DNA of 64,000 nt. It comes from Alcanivorax sp. DP30. GTDB lineage: Bacteria > Pseudomonadota > Gammaproteobacteria > Pseudomonadales > Alcanivoracaceae. The position numbers and the translations under genes were made by a program. This document shows, piece by piece, positions 17,718-26,056 of this stretch. Each line of letters starts with the position of its first letter. The stretch's first letter is position 1. The stretch covers positions 62,001 through 126,000 of the forward strand of contig NZ_WTUY01000024.1 in assembly GCF_009882945.1 (NCBI RefSeq). Direction: 5' to 3'. Under the pieces are notes generated by a model. It saw only the letters and a program-made list of their open reading frames with translations, was not told the DNA's origin and searched no databases.

Positions 17718-19598
17718 ATGACCGATTCAAGCTCCGTACCAGCCAGTGAAATCTATAACGTGGATCGCTGGGGTGACAGCTACTTCCGTATTGATCAAGG
17801 CGGCGAGCTGTGTGTGCGACCCAATGGCGAACAGGGCGGTGAAGCGCCCCTGGAAGCGGTGCTGGAGGCCTGTCGGGCAGCCGGATTGCGGGCGCCGGTA
17901 CTGGCGCGGTTTTCCGGGATTCTGCGCCAGCGGGTCAAGCAGCTGGCCGGTGCCTTCCGTGAAGCCATCGACGGTCATGGCTATCAGGGGCTGTACACCC
18001 CGGTGTATCCCATCAAGGTGAACCAGCAACGGCGGGTGGTGCATGAGATCATCCGTGCCCGTGAGGACGGTGAGCGTATCGGTCTGGAGGCAGGCTCGAA
18101 GCCGGAATTGCTGGCGGTGCTGGCACTGTCGAACCCCGGCGACACCATTGTCTGCAATGGCTACAAGGATGCCGAGTATCTGCGCCTGGCGCTGATGGGT
18201 GAAAAACTGGGTTTCCATGTGCACATCGTGGTGGAGAAGATGTCCGAACTACCGGCCTTGCTGCGCATTGCCGATGAGCTGGGCGTGTCACCGCGTATCG
18301 GTCTGCGGGTGCGGCTGATGAGTATCAGCAAGGGTAACTGGCAGAACACCGGGGGCGAGAAATCGAAATTTGGCTTGAGCGCGCCTCAGCTGATGAGTGC
18401 CATCGAGCATTGTCGCCAGGCGGGCCGCCTGGATTGCGTGAAGCTGCTCCATTTCCACCTGGGTTCCCAGGTAGCCAACATTCAGGATATCAAGGCGGGC
18501 ATGCGTGAAGCGGCCCGTTACTATGCCGAGATGCGCGCGCTGGGCGCCGCGGTGGAAACCGTGGACGTTGGCGGTGGTCTGGGGGTCGACTATGAAGGCA
18601 CCCACTCCCGTTCCTATTGCTCCATGAACTACGGGGTGGCGGATTATGCCCGTCACATTGTGCAGACCCTGCAGCAGCAGTGTCAGCAGCGTGATTTGCC
18701 TGAGCCCAATATCATTTCCGAATCCGGTCGGGCGCTGACAGCGCATCACGCGGTGTTGCTGGTGAATATCACCGACCAGGAATCCCAGTCGCCGGTGAGT
18801 GTCGGGATGCCGGCTAACGAGGATGTCCCCGAGCTGCATCAATTGTGGGAATTGCAGCAGCTGCTGCAGGGCGACGCAGGGAATCTGCTGGAGCGCTTCT
18901 CTGAAGTGGTCGGCGCCTGGCAGGATATTCATCAGCGTTACCTGGCTGGGGATCTTGATCTGAATGCCAGGGCTCGCGGCGAGCAACTCTACGTGAATTG
19001 TCTGCTGGCACTGCGGGCACGGCTGAACCCGCTGCGCAAGCAGCAGCGGGAGTTGCTGGATAACCTGAATGAAACCCTGGCGGACAAGTTGTTCGTGAAC
19101 TTCTCCGTGTTCCAGTCGGTGCCGGATGTGTGGGGTATCAATCAGGTGTTCCCTGTGTTGCCGCTGTCAGGCCTGGACAAGCCGATCACCCGTCGCGCGG
19201 TGCTGCAGGATATCACCTGTGATTCCGATGGCCGTATTGACCAGTTCGTGGATGGTGAAGGGGTGGAATCTTCCCTGCCGCTGCCGGAGGAGATCAATGG
19301 TCATCTGGGTATCTTTATGGTCGGTGCGTATCAGGAGATTCTTGGCGACATGCACAACCTGTTCGGTGATACAGACTCGGTGGATGTGGACGTCACCGAT
19401 GACGGCCAGATCGTCCTCGATCACGCTATTCAGGGTGATACCGTCAGCTCGGTCCTGCGTTATGTGAACTACGACCCGGAGCGTCTGTTGGAGACTCTGG
19501 AACAGAATTGCCGCCAGGCCCATTTAAGCGCCGAAGAGCAGGATGGCTTCATTGAGCTGGTAAGGGACGGGTTGGCAGGGTATACCTATCTGGAATGA
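17718..19598 (+). CDS. speA: Biosynthetic arginine decarboxylase
   Basis: A 626-residue PLP-dependent decarboxylase that converts arginine to agmatine, the first step of putrescine synthesis from arginine. Motifs: VYPIKVNQQRRVV with the PLP lysine, GLEAGSKPEL, VDVGGGLGVDYEG, and ESGRALTAHHAVLL. Length agrees with SpeA (about 630). ATG 17718 is chosen because it has ACAGG just upstream; an in-frame ATG at 17694 lacks a ribosome site. A composite heptad and hairpin element follows the stop codon. Confidence 0.93.
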   Translation: MTDSSSVPASEIYNVDRWGDSYFRIDQGGELCVRPNGEQGGEAPLEAVLEACRAAGLRAPVLARFSGILRQRVKQLAGAFREAIDGHGYQGLYTPVYPIKVNQQRRVVHEIIRAREDGERIGLEAGSKPELLAVLALSNPGDTIVCNGYKDAEYLRLALMGEKLGFHVHIVVEKMSELPALLRIADELGVSPRIGLRVRLMSISKGNWQNTGGEKSKFGLSAPQLMSAIEHCRQAGRLDCVKLLHFHLGSQVANIQDIKAGMREAARYYAEMRALGAAVETVDVGGGLGVDYEGTHSRSYCSMNYGVADYARHIVQTLQQQCQQRDLPEPNIISESGRALTAHHAVLLVNITDQESQSPVSVGMPANEDVPELHQLWELQQLLQGDAGNLLERFSEVVGAWQDIHQRYLAGDLDLNARARGEQLYVNCLLALRARLNPLRKQQRELLDNLNETLADKLFVNFSVFQSVPDVWGINQVFPVLPLSGLDKPITRRAVLQDITCDSDGRIDQFVDGEGVESSLPLPEEINGHLGIFMVGAYQEILGDMHNLFGDTDSVDVDVTDDGQIVLDHAIQGDTVSSVLRYVNYDPERLLETLEQNCRQAHLSAEEQDGFIELVRDGLAGYTYLE

Positions 19599-19603
19599 TT
19601 GTT

Positions 19604-19770
19604 AGCTACGAGCTACGAGCTACAAGCTACAAGCTACAAGCTACGCTTTTTTGAATAGGGAAACCCGGAAGGTTCCTCTCGGGTTTTGACTTTTTGGGCC
19701 CGGCGCGGTGCCTGCGCTGTTCGTTTCCCGGTGCAGTGGTCCGCGTTGTGGTTTGAAGCTTGAAGCTTGT
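19604..19770. repeat. Composite heptad-hairpin element, copy A
   Basis: Six AGCTACR heptads (19604-19644) are followed by a terminator-like hairpin (AAACCCG 19661-19667 / CGGGTTT 19680-19686, then T-rich sequence), and then by the inverted arm CGCGTTGTGGTTTGAAGC with TTGAAGC heptads (19742-19770). The same layout occurs at 47699 and 50069. Here it lies between speA and the Rieske gene. Confidence 0.7.
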
Positions 19771-19801
19771 CACTGATTTTTCAGCCAGCAAGGAGAGCAA
19801 C

Positions 19802-20146
19802 ATGCGTTACGAACTCTGTGCCAGCAGTGATGTCCCGGAGGGTAAAAGCAAGGCGATGCAGGCCGGGGATACCAAGCTGGTGGTTTACCATCTCAGCGAT
19901 GGCTATTACGCGACGCAGGCTCGCTGCAGTCATATGTTCGCGTCCCTCGGTAAAGGCAAGATCATTGATGACAAATGTGTACAGTGCCCCTTGCACCGTG
20001 CCCGGTTTGATATCCGCACCGGGGATGTGACTGAGTGGGCAAATTTCCCGCCGGGTGTACAGCTGTTGAATGTAGTGCGGGGCGAAAAGAGTCTCGATAC
20101 CTGGCCGGTGACGGAAGAAAACGGTCAGCTGTTCGTGGAGATCTGA
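19802..20146 (+). CDS. Rieske [2Fe-2S] ferredoxin-like protein
   Basis: A 114-residue Rieske protein. Cluster ligands are CSH (in ARCSHMFASLG) and CPLH (in CVQCPLHRARFD), the typical CxH...CxxH pair. It matches small soluble Rieske ferredoxins that feed electrons to oxygenases, or NirD-like proteins. Its partner is not obvious: it overlaps the DUF4112 gene by TGATG. AAGGAG precedes ATG 19802. Confidence 0.88.
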   Translation: MRYELCASSDVPEGKSKAMQAGDTKLVVYHLSDGYYATQARCSHMFASLGKGKIIDDKCVQCPLHRARFDIRTGDVTEWANFPPGVQLLNVVRGEKSLDTWPVTEENGQLFVEI

Positions 20147-20598
20147 TGGCAGTCAGTGAAGACAGGCAGCGTGCAGTGCTGGCGCGGCTGGATAAATTCA
20201 GCCGCTTTACCGACAGCAGTATCGGTATTCCTTTCACCAAATTTCGGTTTGGCGCTGAAGCCTTGATTGGTCTGATTCCCGGTATCGGGGATCTGGCCGG
20301 TCTGGCGCTGTCCAGCTATGTGTTGGTAGAGGCGCAGCGTGCCGGGGCCAGCAACAAGGTCAAGCTGCGCATGGTGCGTAACATGGCCATCGATTTTGTG
20401 GGTGGCCTGCTGCCTGTGGTCGGTGATGCCTTCGATGCCATTTTCAAGGCTAACACCCGCAACACGGCCCTGTTGCGGCGTTATCTGGAGGAGCAGCTGG
20501 AAATCGAACCGCCGCCGAAATCCTTCCCCTGGTGGACCCTTATCTGGCTGTCGATCTTTTTTGCCATTATTACCGGTGGGCTGACGTTAATTCTTTGA
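20146..20598 (+). CDS. DUF4112 membrane protein
   Basis: A 150-residue DUF4112 (PF13430) protein. The family core is LIGLIPGIGDLAGLALSSYV followed by RNMAIDFVGGLLPVVGDAFD, then FKANTRNTALL. A C-terminal transmembrane helix is clear (residues about 128-148). Function unknown. It starts at the ATG that overlaps the Rieske stop codon, so the two genes are probably translated together. Confidence 0.85.
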   Translation: MAVSEDRQRAVLARLDKFSRFTDSSIGIPFTKFRFGAEALIGLIPGIGDLAGLALSSYVLVEAQRAGASNKVKLRMVRNMAIDFVGGLLPVVGDAFDAIFKANTRNTALLRRYLEEQLEIEPPPKSFPWWTLIWLSIFFAIITGGLTLIL

Positions 20599-20686
20599 TA
20601 GTGTGTTGTGCCACAAAGAACACTGGGTACTCAGAGAAATCCGCATGAGCTTTTCTCATGAAGGAAGTCGGTTCGAGTGACGAGTC

Positions 20687-20747
20687 GCGAGTTTCGAAAG
20701 GCAAAACCAGAAAGCGGTAAGGGCCGAAGATTTTCGCAACTCGCTTC
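20687..20747. repeat. Inverted repeat, GCGAGTTTCGA family, copy 1
   Basis: GCGAGTTTCGAAAGGC (20687-20702) and TTTTCGCAACTCGCTTC (20731-20747) form imperfect inverted arms. A second copy lies at 45424-45494. Both are between genes. Confidence 0.5.
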
Positions 20748-20778
20748 GCTCCTGCAGTTGATCCCGGTTTTGTCTTCT

Positions 20779-20813
20779 AGCTATTAACTCTTCATTGTTA
20801 ACTATTAACTGCT
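20779..20813. repeat. Seven-bp-periodic TTAACT array
   Basis: AGCTATT AACTCTT CATTGTT AACTATT AACTGCT reads as five diverged heptads ending just before the TudS/DUF523 stop codon (20815). It resembles the other heptad arrays in period and position. Confidence 0.45.
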
Positions 20814-20814
20814 C

Positions 20815-21483
20815 TTAATGCATTGCTTGGCTGAGGCGGGACAGGTAGTGCTGGAAATTCGTCCTCAGTGGTTCTTCCAATAATTCGCTTTTCTCCAGCC
20901 GTTCTTGCAACCAGCTGCCCTGGTGATCATTGTTATGCCATTGTTGGTAGCAAAACACCTGCAGGACGAATTGCTGCAGGAAAGCGGGTTTCTCAAGGTC
21001 GCTTTCATTGGCCAAAGCGATGCGAGGATACAGCTCATGGAGTTTGCGGGCGAAGGCCCCGGAGCCGGTGGCGATTTCATTGCCGTGTTCGTCATGCAGT
21101 GGAGTGGTCAGGTGCCCGCAGCTGGGTGAGCGCGCCTTGAGTACAAAGCCACACAGTGGTTCGCCAAGTCGGGCGGCCACCTGCTCCAGCGCGTCGGTAT
21201 AATCCAGTGATGTATTTGCAACGGCCTGTACCCGCTGCGCCCCCCCGATCTGCACAACCTGAATAGGTGGGCGCGGGATCGGCAGACCGATGCTGACCTC
21301 GGGACAGGTTTCGCGAAAACGCATCAGTGGAGCGAGTTGATGCATCACGATCCCGTTGTGTTTGTGATCGCCGTCGTAACGTACCTTCTGACCGGTTAGG
21401 CAGGCGCTGACCCCGATGACCGGCTTTTGCCAGTCCTGCTGCGGCAACGAAAAGCCCATTTTTTCCAGCAGATCCGTTAGCAT
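20815..21483 (-). CDS. DUF523 / TudS-type thiouracil desulphidase-like protein
   Basis: A 222-residue DUF523 protein. Three conserved Cys motifs are visible: VSACLTGQKVRYDG, FRETCPEVSIGLPIPRPPIQ and KARSPSCGH. In characterised TudS members such cysteines bind a [4Fe-4S] cluster that desulphurates thiouracil. The C-terminal 60 residues carry a helical tail seen in gammaproteobacterial members. ATG 21483 is preferred, as it has GGGAG 5 bases upstream; the earlier ATG (21495) lacks one. It is divergent from the dehydrogenase gene. Exact substrate is inference. Confidence 0.78.
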   Translation of the reverse strand: MLTDLLEKMGFSLPQQDWQKPVIGVSACLTGQKVRYDGDHKHNGIVMHQLAPLMRFRETCPEVSIGLPIPRPPIQVVQIGGAQRVQAVANTSLDYTDALEQVAARLGEPLCGFVLKARSPSCGHLTTPLHDEHGNEIATGSGAFARKLHELYPRIALANESDLEKPAFLQQFVLQVFCYQQWHNNDHQGSWLQERLEKSELLEEPLRTNFQHYLSRLSQAMH

Positions 21484-21518
21484 GGATGCTCCCATTATAT
21501 TCTTCCCGCTGAAGGACC

Positions 21519-22475
21519 ATGATCATGCAGGGTGTCTTTCTCGATTCAGAAACGGTTAACCCCGATGAGCTGGACTTCAGTGCACTGAATGCATTGATGT
21601 CCTGGACCTTCTTCCCCTTTACGGACGCCTCAGAACGCGTCGAGCGTTTGCAGCATGCCGAGGTGGTGATCACCAATAAGGTAATGCTGGATGCCGCTAC
21701 TCTGGCGGCCTGTCCGTCCCTCAAGCTTATCTGTATTTGTGCCACCGGTACCAATAATGTGGACCTGGATGCTGCCCGGGATCAAGGCATCACAGTGTGC
21801 AATGTCTCGGGTTATGCCCGTGCGGCAGTTGCTCAGCATAGTCTGATGTTGATGCTCAGCCTGGCGACGCACTGCCAGCAGTATGATCAGGCGGTGAAGC
21901 GGGGCGACTGGAGTGATGGCAGGCAGTTTTGTTTGCTTGATTATCCGATTATGGAACTGGCCGGCAAGACGCTGGGTATCATCGGTTACGGAGATTTGGG
22001 GCGGGAAACAGCCCGGCTTGCGGAAGCTTTCGGGATGAAAATCGCTGTGGCGCAGTCGTTCAGCGGGCGTAGCCATGAAGGACGCATGCCCTTGAATGAG
22101 TTGCTGGTGCAGTCTGATGTAGTCAGTCTCCATTGTCCGCTGACGTGGCAAACTGACAAACTGGTTGATGCGGCCTTCCTGTCTCAGATGAAGCCGGGTG
22201 CACTGCTTATCAACACTTCCCGAGGAGGGCTGGTGGACGAACAGGCGCTGGCTGACGCCCTGCGCAGTGGGCAGCTCGGTGGTGCCGGTCTGGATGTGTT
22301 GAGCAGTGAACCGCCACCGCGTGATCATGTCTTGTTGGCCACCGACATCCCCAACCTGATCATCACCCCGCACAATGCCTGGGGCACTCGTGAGTGCCGC
22401 CAGCGGTTACTGGATGGGGTGGTAAGCAATATCGAGAACTGGCAGGCCGGTGCGCCGAGCAATGTGGTGAATTGA
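21519..22475 (+). CDS. D-2-hydroxyacid dehydrogenase (hydroxypyruvate reductase-like)
   Basis: A 318-residue NAD(P)-dependent D-2-hydroxyacid dehydrogenase of the glycerate dehydrogenase/HprA type. Seen: IIGYGDLGRETARLAEAFGM nucleotide-binding loop, catalytic Arg in NTSRGGLVDE, Glu in LSSEPP and His in TPHNAWGT. It probably interconverts hydroxypyruvate and D-glycerate. A GAAGGA site precedes ATG 21519; a second ATG is two codons on. A REPIN element directly follows the gene. Confidence 0.88.
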   Translation: MIMQGVFLDSETVNPDELDFSALNALMSWTFFPFTDASERVERLQHAEVVITNKVMLDAATLAACPSLKLICICATGTNNVDLDAARDQGITVCNVSGYARAAVAQHSLMLMLSLATHCQQYDQAVKRGDWSDGRQFCLLDYPIMELAGKTLGIIGYGDLGRETARLAEAFGMKIAVAQSFSGRSHEGRMPLNELLVQSDVVSLHCPLTWQTDKLVDAAFLSQMKPGALLINTSRGGLVDEQALADALRSGQLGGAGLDVLSSEPPPRDHVLLATDIPNLIITPHNAWGTRECRQRLLDGVVSNIENWQAGAPSNVVN

Positions 22476-22483
22476 GCCTTTCC

Positions 22484-22653
22484 GCAGGAGCGTCGCTGGC
22501 GGCGCGATAACCACACCACGAAGAACATGATTTACCACAGAGTTCACAGAGGCCTCTGAGGGGGTGGTGTTCCTACTCTGTGAACTCCGTGGTCTCTGTG
22601 GTGAAAATGCTTTTGATCCTGCTCTGGAATCGCGCCGCCAGCGACGCTCCTAC
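22484..22653. repeat. REPIN-like element 1
   Basis: Two 25-bp inverted arms starting GCAGGAGCGTCGCTGG (22484-22508) and ending CCAGCGACGCTCCTAC (22629-22653). The interior has its own inverted repeat (ACCACAGAGTTCACAGAG against CTCTGTGAACTCCGTGGT). Two further copies at 45265 and 55177 share the arms. The GTAGGAGC head is that of REP sequences. Confidence 0.8.
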
Positions 22654-22660
22654 GGCGGGG

Positions 22661-23467
22661 CTACCCCTTCTTCTTCAGCCGGCTCGCCAGTAACTGATCC
22701 ATACCCCGAAACAGCGGTTGGGGGAGTTTGGTGACCGGACCGGGAGCGGCGGCGAGGAGGAGGCTGCCGAGTTTTCCCATGGGGCGGGCGATGCGCGCCG
22801 GGCGTTTTTCGCAGGCTTCCACAATCCAGCCTGCCGCTTTCTTCACATTCATCATCGGCATGTATTTATAAATGGCGGTGCGCGAGGACATGGGGGTGCG
22901 CACCATGGGGAAATACACCACGGTGGTGGTGATGCCCTGATGCCCCATCTCCGCCTGCAGGGAACGAGTGAAGGACTCCAGTGCACTCTTGCTGGCCAGA
23001 TAGGCGGAAAACAGCGGGATGGGAATCTGGGTGGAGAGGCTGGAGATATTCACCACATGGCCATGACCCTGCTCCAGAAAACGCGGAAGCAGTTTCAGGG
23101 TCATGGCCACGGCGCCGATGTAGTTGAGCTGCACCGTGCGTTGAAAATCATGTAGCCGGTCAAGGGACTGTTCGATGGGGCGGCGGATGGAATGGGCGGC
23201 ATTGTTCACCAGCGCATCGACCTGTGGCTGTTCCGCCACGATGCGGGCAGCGCAGGCTTCAATGGCGTCATTGTCGCTCAGATCACAGGGATAGATGGCG
23301 GCATAGGCGCCTTCAGCTTCTACCCGTTGTTGTATCTCCCGAAGCTGCTCTTCCCGCCGAGCTACCAGGCAAAGTCTGGCGCCACGCTTTGCCATGAGAA
23401 TGGCCGCTTCAGCACCAATGCCACTGGAGGCGCCGGTGAGTACAATGGTCTGACCGTTAAGTTTCAT
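22661..23467 (-). CDS. Short-chain dehydrogenase/reductase
   Basis: A 268-residue SDR. The cofactor motif TGASSGIG is at residues 11-18, NNAAHS replaces the usual NNAG, the catalytic Ser lies in NISSLS and YLASK supplies Tyr and Lys. The C-terminal part (MNVKKAAGWIVEACEKRPARI) fits acyl or lipid-linked SDRs. Substrate unknown. GGGAG lies before ATG 23467, which is therefore preferred to the longer frame. Confidence 0.85.
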   Translation of the reverse strand: MKLNGQTIVLTGASSGIGAEAAILMAKRGARLCLVARREEQLREIQQRVEAEGAYAAIYPCDLSDNDAIEACAARIVAEQPQVDALVNNAAHSIRRPIEQSLDRLHDFQRTVQLNYIGAVAMTLKLLPRFLEQGHGHVVNISSLSTQIPIPLFSAYLASKSALESFTRSLQAEMGHQGITTTVVYFPMVRTPMSSRTAIYKYMPMMNVKKAAGWIVEACEKRPARIARPMGKLGSLLLAAAPGPVTKLPQPLFRGMDQLLASRLKKKG

Positions 23468-23553
23468 GTGTGCTCCCGTTTCCTGTGTTAAGAGTCTGCC
23501 TCTGAAACAGAAACGGGCCAAGGTCAAAACAGGACGAAGAACAGGGCATCACC

Positions 23554-23811
23554 ATGTGGAAACAGAAAACCGTCACCTTGCCGGCAAAGCGACGCGGCTG
23601 TCATCTTGTGACCCGGGACGTGCTGGAGCAGCTTCCGGAGCTGGCTGACGTGCGGGTGGGGCTGCTGCACCTGTTCATTCAGCATACCTCTGCGTCCCTG
23701 ACCATCAATGAAAACGCGGATCCGGATGTGCGGGGTGATCTGGAGCGTCATCTGAATGTGATGGTACCCGAAAACGCGCCTTACTATGAGCACACCCTGG
23801 AAGGCCCGGAC
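23554..23811 (+). pseudogene. yjbQ: yjbQ 5' fragment, interrupted by the island
   Basis: The first 86 codons of a YjbQ/UPF0047 protein (secondary thiamine-phosphate synthase family). The segment [20 protein letters not shown] is typical. The intact family is about 139 residues. After EGPD (codon 86, ends 23811) the frame enters foreign sequence and stops at 23826. The remaining 52 codons are at 45091-45249. The loss of the C-terminal half, including CEHRDHGG with conserved His, should abolish activity. Confidence 0.93.
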
Positions 23812-23876
23812 GTACGGGTTATATAGAGCTTATAAATCGAATATGTACATATCTCGAAATATGGACAGTCGAAACC
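23812..23876. repeat. Left island end
   Basis: TACGGGT (23813-23819) is the inverted match of ACCCGTA near the right end. Behind it are AATATGTACATAT and ATATGGACAG, related to the ATGGACA words at the right end. Probable recombinase-binding end (inference). Confidence 0.6.
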
Positions 23877-23908
23877 TTGACTCATGGCTATTCACATTTC
23901 TGTTTTCG

Positions 23909-24271
23909 CTACTTGCGTGACCTTCGCCAGGCTGTATAGAGAGGTTCTGCGCCAGACAAATAGTCATGGGCACCAATGTTCCGCGCAAAATCGATGATCT
24001 GGCTGTGTGTGCATAGGTGGTCTGAAAGGACAGCGAACAAAGGGTGGTCGACATCTATAGCTGAGAGATAGCGGTTGGCCCAGTCTTCAAGCTGTTGGAA
24101 CTCATCAGAGTTATCATCTGGTGATCCAATAGGAAAAGGGACGGCTTGGTTGAAGCTGTTATAGAAGTCCTGGCTGACTAATGCGCCTTCTCCTAACATT
24201 CTGTTTAGGCAGCATTTTTTGAATTTCTTTCCGCTCTCGCATGGGCATGGTGAATTCCGCTTGGTAGGCAT
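23909..24271 (-). CDS. SEC-C motif protein
   Basis: A 120-residue protein whose N-terminus holds a SEC-C zinc motif, SPCPCESGKKFKKCC, as found at the C-terminus of SecA and in many stand-alone small proteins. The rest is acidic and helical with no recognised domain. SEC-C binds zinc and often mediates protein or nucleic acid contacts. ATG 24271 is chosen since the motif begins at the sixth residue; the frame could extend 5 codons upstream. It is the outermost left gene of the island, divergent from the XRE regulator. Confidence 0.75.
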   Translation of the reverse strand: MPTKRNSPCPCESGKKFKKCCLNRMLGEGALVSQDFYNSFNQAVPFPIGSPDDNSDEFQQLEDWANRYLSAIDVDHPLFAVLSDHLCTHSQIIDFARNIGAHDYLSGAEPLYTAWRRSRK

Positions 24272-24335
24272 GACTTCCCGAATCAAGAAATGGGTATTAT
24301 AGTCCGTGGATCGATAGGCATCAAAAAATGATAGT

Positions 24336-24354
24336 TCTCACTTTTAAGGTGAGA
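24336..24354. promoter_or_regulatory. Palindromic operator ahead of the XRE regulator
   Basis: TCTCAC (24336-24341) and GTGAGA (24349-24354) form a 6-bp inverted repeat with a 7-nt spacer, ending four bases before the ATG at 24359 and covering the AAGGTGAG ribosome site. The position suits autoregulation by the XRE protein. This is inference. Confidence 0.55.
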
Positions 24355-24358
24355 CTTC

Positions 24359-24574
24359 ATGCACGATGCTCGATTAAAGGCATTCGGCTCAAAAGTGAGA
24401 GCTCTGCGCAAGGAGAATGGGCTTTCGCAGGAAGAGCTGGCTAGCCTGGCAGGCCTTGATCGAAGCTATATGGGACATATTGAGCGGGGCGAGAAGAACA
24501 TCACTTTGCTTAAGATTCATCAAATCAGCGATGCATTGGGCATTTCACCTGGTGAGCTTCTCTCTGACCTGTGA
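24359..24574 (+). CDS. XRE/C-protein-like regulator
   Basis: A 71-residue single-domain helix-turn-helix protein. It has the recognition region NGLSQEELASLAGLDRSYMG followed by HIERGEKNITLLKIHQISDALG, which closely resembles controller (C) proteins of restriction-modification systems. Such proteins bind palindromes by their own start and time expression. A palindrome lies right at its ribosome site. It might control the hsd block further right, but that block is on the other strand and over 13 kb away. Confidence 0.85.
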   Translation: MHDARLKAFGSKVRALRKENGLSQEELASLAGLDRSYMGHIERGEKNITLLKIHQISDALGISPGELLSDL

Positions 24575-24606
24575 TCACTTGCCTAATAAAGCTTAGGAGT
24601 TCTGAC

Positions 24607-24882
24607 ATGAGAGTAACTGCAGAGGTTCCTGTAGAGTCGGTTGTGCAGGTCCTATGTGATGTATGCGGTAATGAAACAAATTGTTCTGGTGGGAAGCATG
24701 AATATGGAACACTTTCCGCTCACTGGGGGTATGCATCATCCCGAGATGGTGATCGTTACATGGTGGATCTTTGTGAAGGCTGCTTCTTTAGTGTTATAGA
24801 ATACCTAAAAGAAAAAAGAGTCCGTTCTGATTTAGACTCTATGGATGATTTACACCAAAGTAGTTTTGGTTTGATACGTTAA
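24607..24882 (+). CDS. Small zinc-ribbon-like protein
   Basis: A 91-residue protein with two Cys pairs, LCDVCGNETNC and DLCEGCFF, likely to bind one zinc. Otherwise it has no recognised family. ATG 24607 has a TAGGAG site 7 bases upstream and is chosen over an in-frame start that overlaps the XRE gene. It follows the XRE gene by 32 bases and is probably co-transcribed. A role in DNA-linked regulation is only a guess. Confidence 0.6.
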   Translation: MRVTAEVPVESVVQVLCDVCGNETNCSGGKHEYGTLSAHWGYASSRDGDRYMVDLCEGCFFSVIEYLKEKRVRSDLDSMDDLHQSSFGLIR

Positions 24883-24934
24883 TTTAATTAATCATCACGT
24901 TAGTGCATCAATGCAAATAGCTGAACCTGTTTGT

Positions 24935-25540
24935 TCACCCCATCGGGTAAATCAAATGGTGCCGTTCATACCAAACCAAATAAAAGTGGCTGCGATATTG
25001 CACGCCCCAAACTCTTTTGGTTCCTCCGAGGCGAAATCGATAAGCTGTATCGAATTGCTCTAACCCAATTTCTTTCCAGCGAGTTTGAGCCTCGGCGTTG
25101 ACTGAACATATTTCTTGGGGGTGATGGCGCTTCCTTCGCTTCTTGCCCCTCTTCCCCTCACCGGTTTCAAGCCTGGCTATTTCTGCCCACGTGGAACCTC
25201 TTAATGCTCCTAACTCTCTTAGGATTTCGTTATTCCATTCTGGATCGCTCCAGCGACGTTCTTCTCCCCATGTCCAGCTATCTTCAATGTCGGCTATGGA
25301 GCTACACCAAGTCATCTCAGAGTCGTAATTAGAAGGTCTCTGGTTTAACTTTGGCAATTTACCAATCTCTGCAATGCGATCCGCAATTGCGACTGGTTCA
25401 ATAAGATTTTCTGGTAGCTGCTTTTGTGCTGGGGATTTTTTAGCGAAGGGTTCATCCGAAAGCTTTTCGGCTAACTTTTTTCCCTTTTCTTGTTTGGCGT
25501 GTCGGCGGGCCTTTCTTTTCCTGGCTTTTTCACTAAACAC
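24935..25540 (-). CDS. Putative toxin paired with Panacea antitoxin
   Basis: A 201-residue basic protein with a Lys/Arg-rich N-terminus (ARKRKARRHAKQEKGKK). The C-terminus, RFRLGGTKRVWGVQYRSHFY then LVWYERHHLIYP, resembles the compact beta-rich ending of RNase-like toxins. It begins with GTG two bases after the Panacea gene stop, the usual antitoxin-toxin layout. No family is certain. Toxicity is inferred from pairing alone, as Panacea antitoxins are known to pair with many unrelated toxins. Confidence 0.55.
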   Translation of the reverse strand: MFSEKARKRKARRHAKQEKGKKLAEKLSDEPFAKKSPAQKQLPENLIEPVAIADRIAEIGKLPKLNQRPSNYDSEMTWCSSIADIEDSWTWGEERRWSDPEWNNEILRELGALRGSTWAEIARLETGEGKRGKKRRKRHHPQEICSVNAEAQTRWKEIGLEQFDTAYRFRLGGTKRVWGVQYRSHFYLVWYERHHLIYPMG

Positions 25541-25542
25541 GG

Positions 25543-25995
25543 TTAAAGACCTGAGTAGTACTCGTGCATGCTTCCCTTATCAATGACATTGTTAGATCGT
25601 GCAATTGGAGAAAGGTCTCCCCTGGCATTAACCCAAGGTGTTTCTTCGTGCGTAAGATTGCTAAGCCACTGTGCAGTTTTCTTTCCGTATACTTTCAGGA
25701 CTTGATCAACAGTATCAGAAGCATCCCCTTTGACCTTCTTTGCATTGCCATTTGGGAACATGCGCTTGTTTACTAGAAATTGGCCTCGGTGAATTTCGTA
25801 AATAGAGGGTAGTACGGGACCGTTAGCCCAAGCCTCGAAATCGGCATCAAAAAGCGTGATTTCATCCCAAACCATAGACCATGCCTGGGAATAATAAAGA
25901 AGCTTTTGCAGCTTCATTGCGGACATTTCTCCTTGTTTATCAAGGATGTACGCAGAGATGTCGAATTCTGTTAACTTGCTCATTTCAATATCCAT
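25543..25995 (-). CDS. Panacea/SocA-type (DUF4065) antitoxin
   Basis: A 150-residue DUF4065 protein. It has MSAMKLQKLLYYSQAWSMVW, FEAWANGPVLPSIYEIHRGQ, and a helical ending, as seen in SocA and the Panacea domain, a universal antitoxin scaffold. It is the first gene of the pair and probably neutralises the protein encoded next (24935-25540). An alternative ATG lies at 25983. The gene is 62 bases beyond the DUF45 gene on the same strand. Confidence 0.82.
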   Translation of the reverse strand: MDIEMSKLTEFDISAYILDKQGEMSAMKLQKLLYYSQAWSMVWDEITLFDADFEAWANGPVLPSIYEIHRGQFLVNKRMFPNGNAKKVKGDASDTVDQVLKVYGKKTAQWLSNLTHEETPWVNARGDLSPIARSNNVIDKGSMHEYYSGL

Positions 25996-26056
25996 GTAGC
26001 TTACCGGCGAAGCCTAACATGATTTTGAAGTGGGGGAGAAGACGGCTCGTCTCTGC

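Noticed and set aside
19604-19644. Possible CRISPR array in AGCTACR repeats
   Set aside because: The units are 7 bp with no spacers, and no cas genes are present.
23827-23908. tRNA or tmRNA at the island's left end
   Set aside because: No cloverleaf-like sequence was seen; the site is yjbQ itself.
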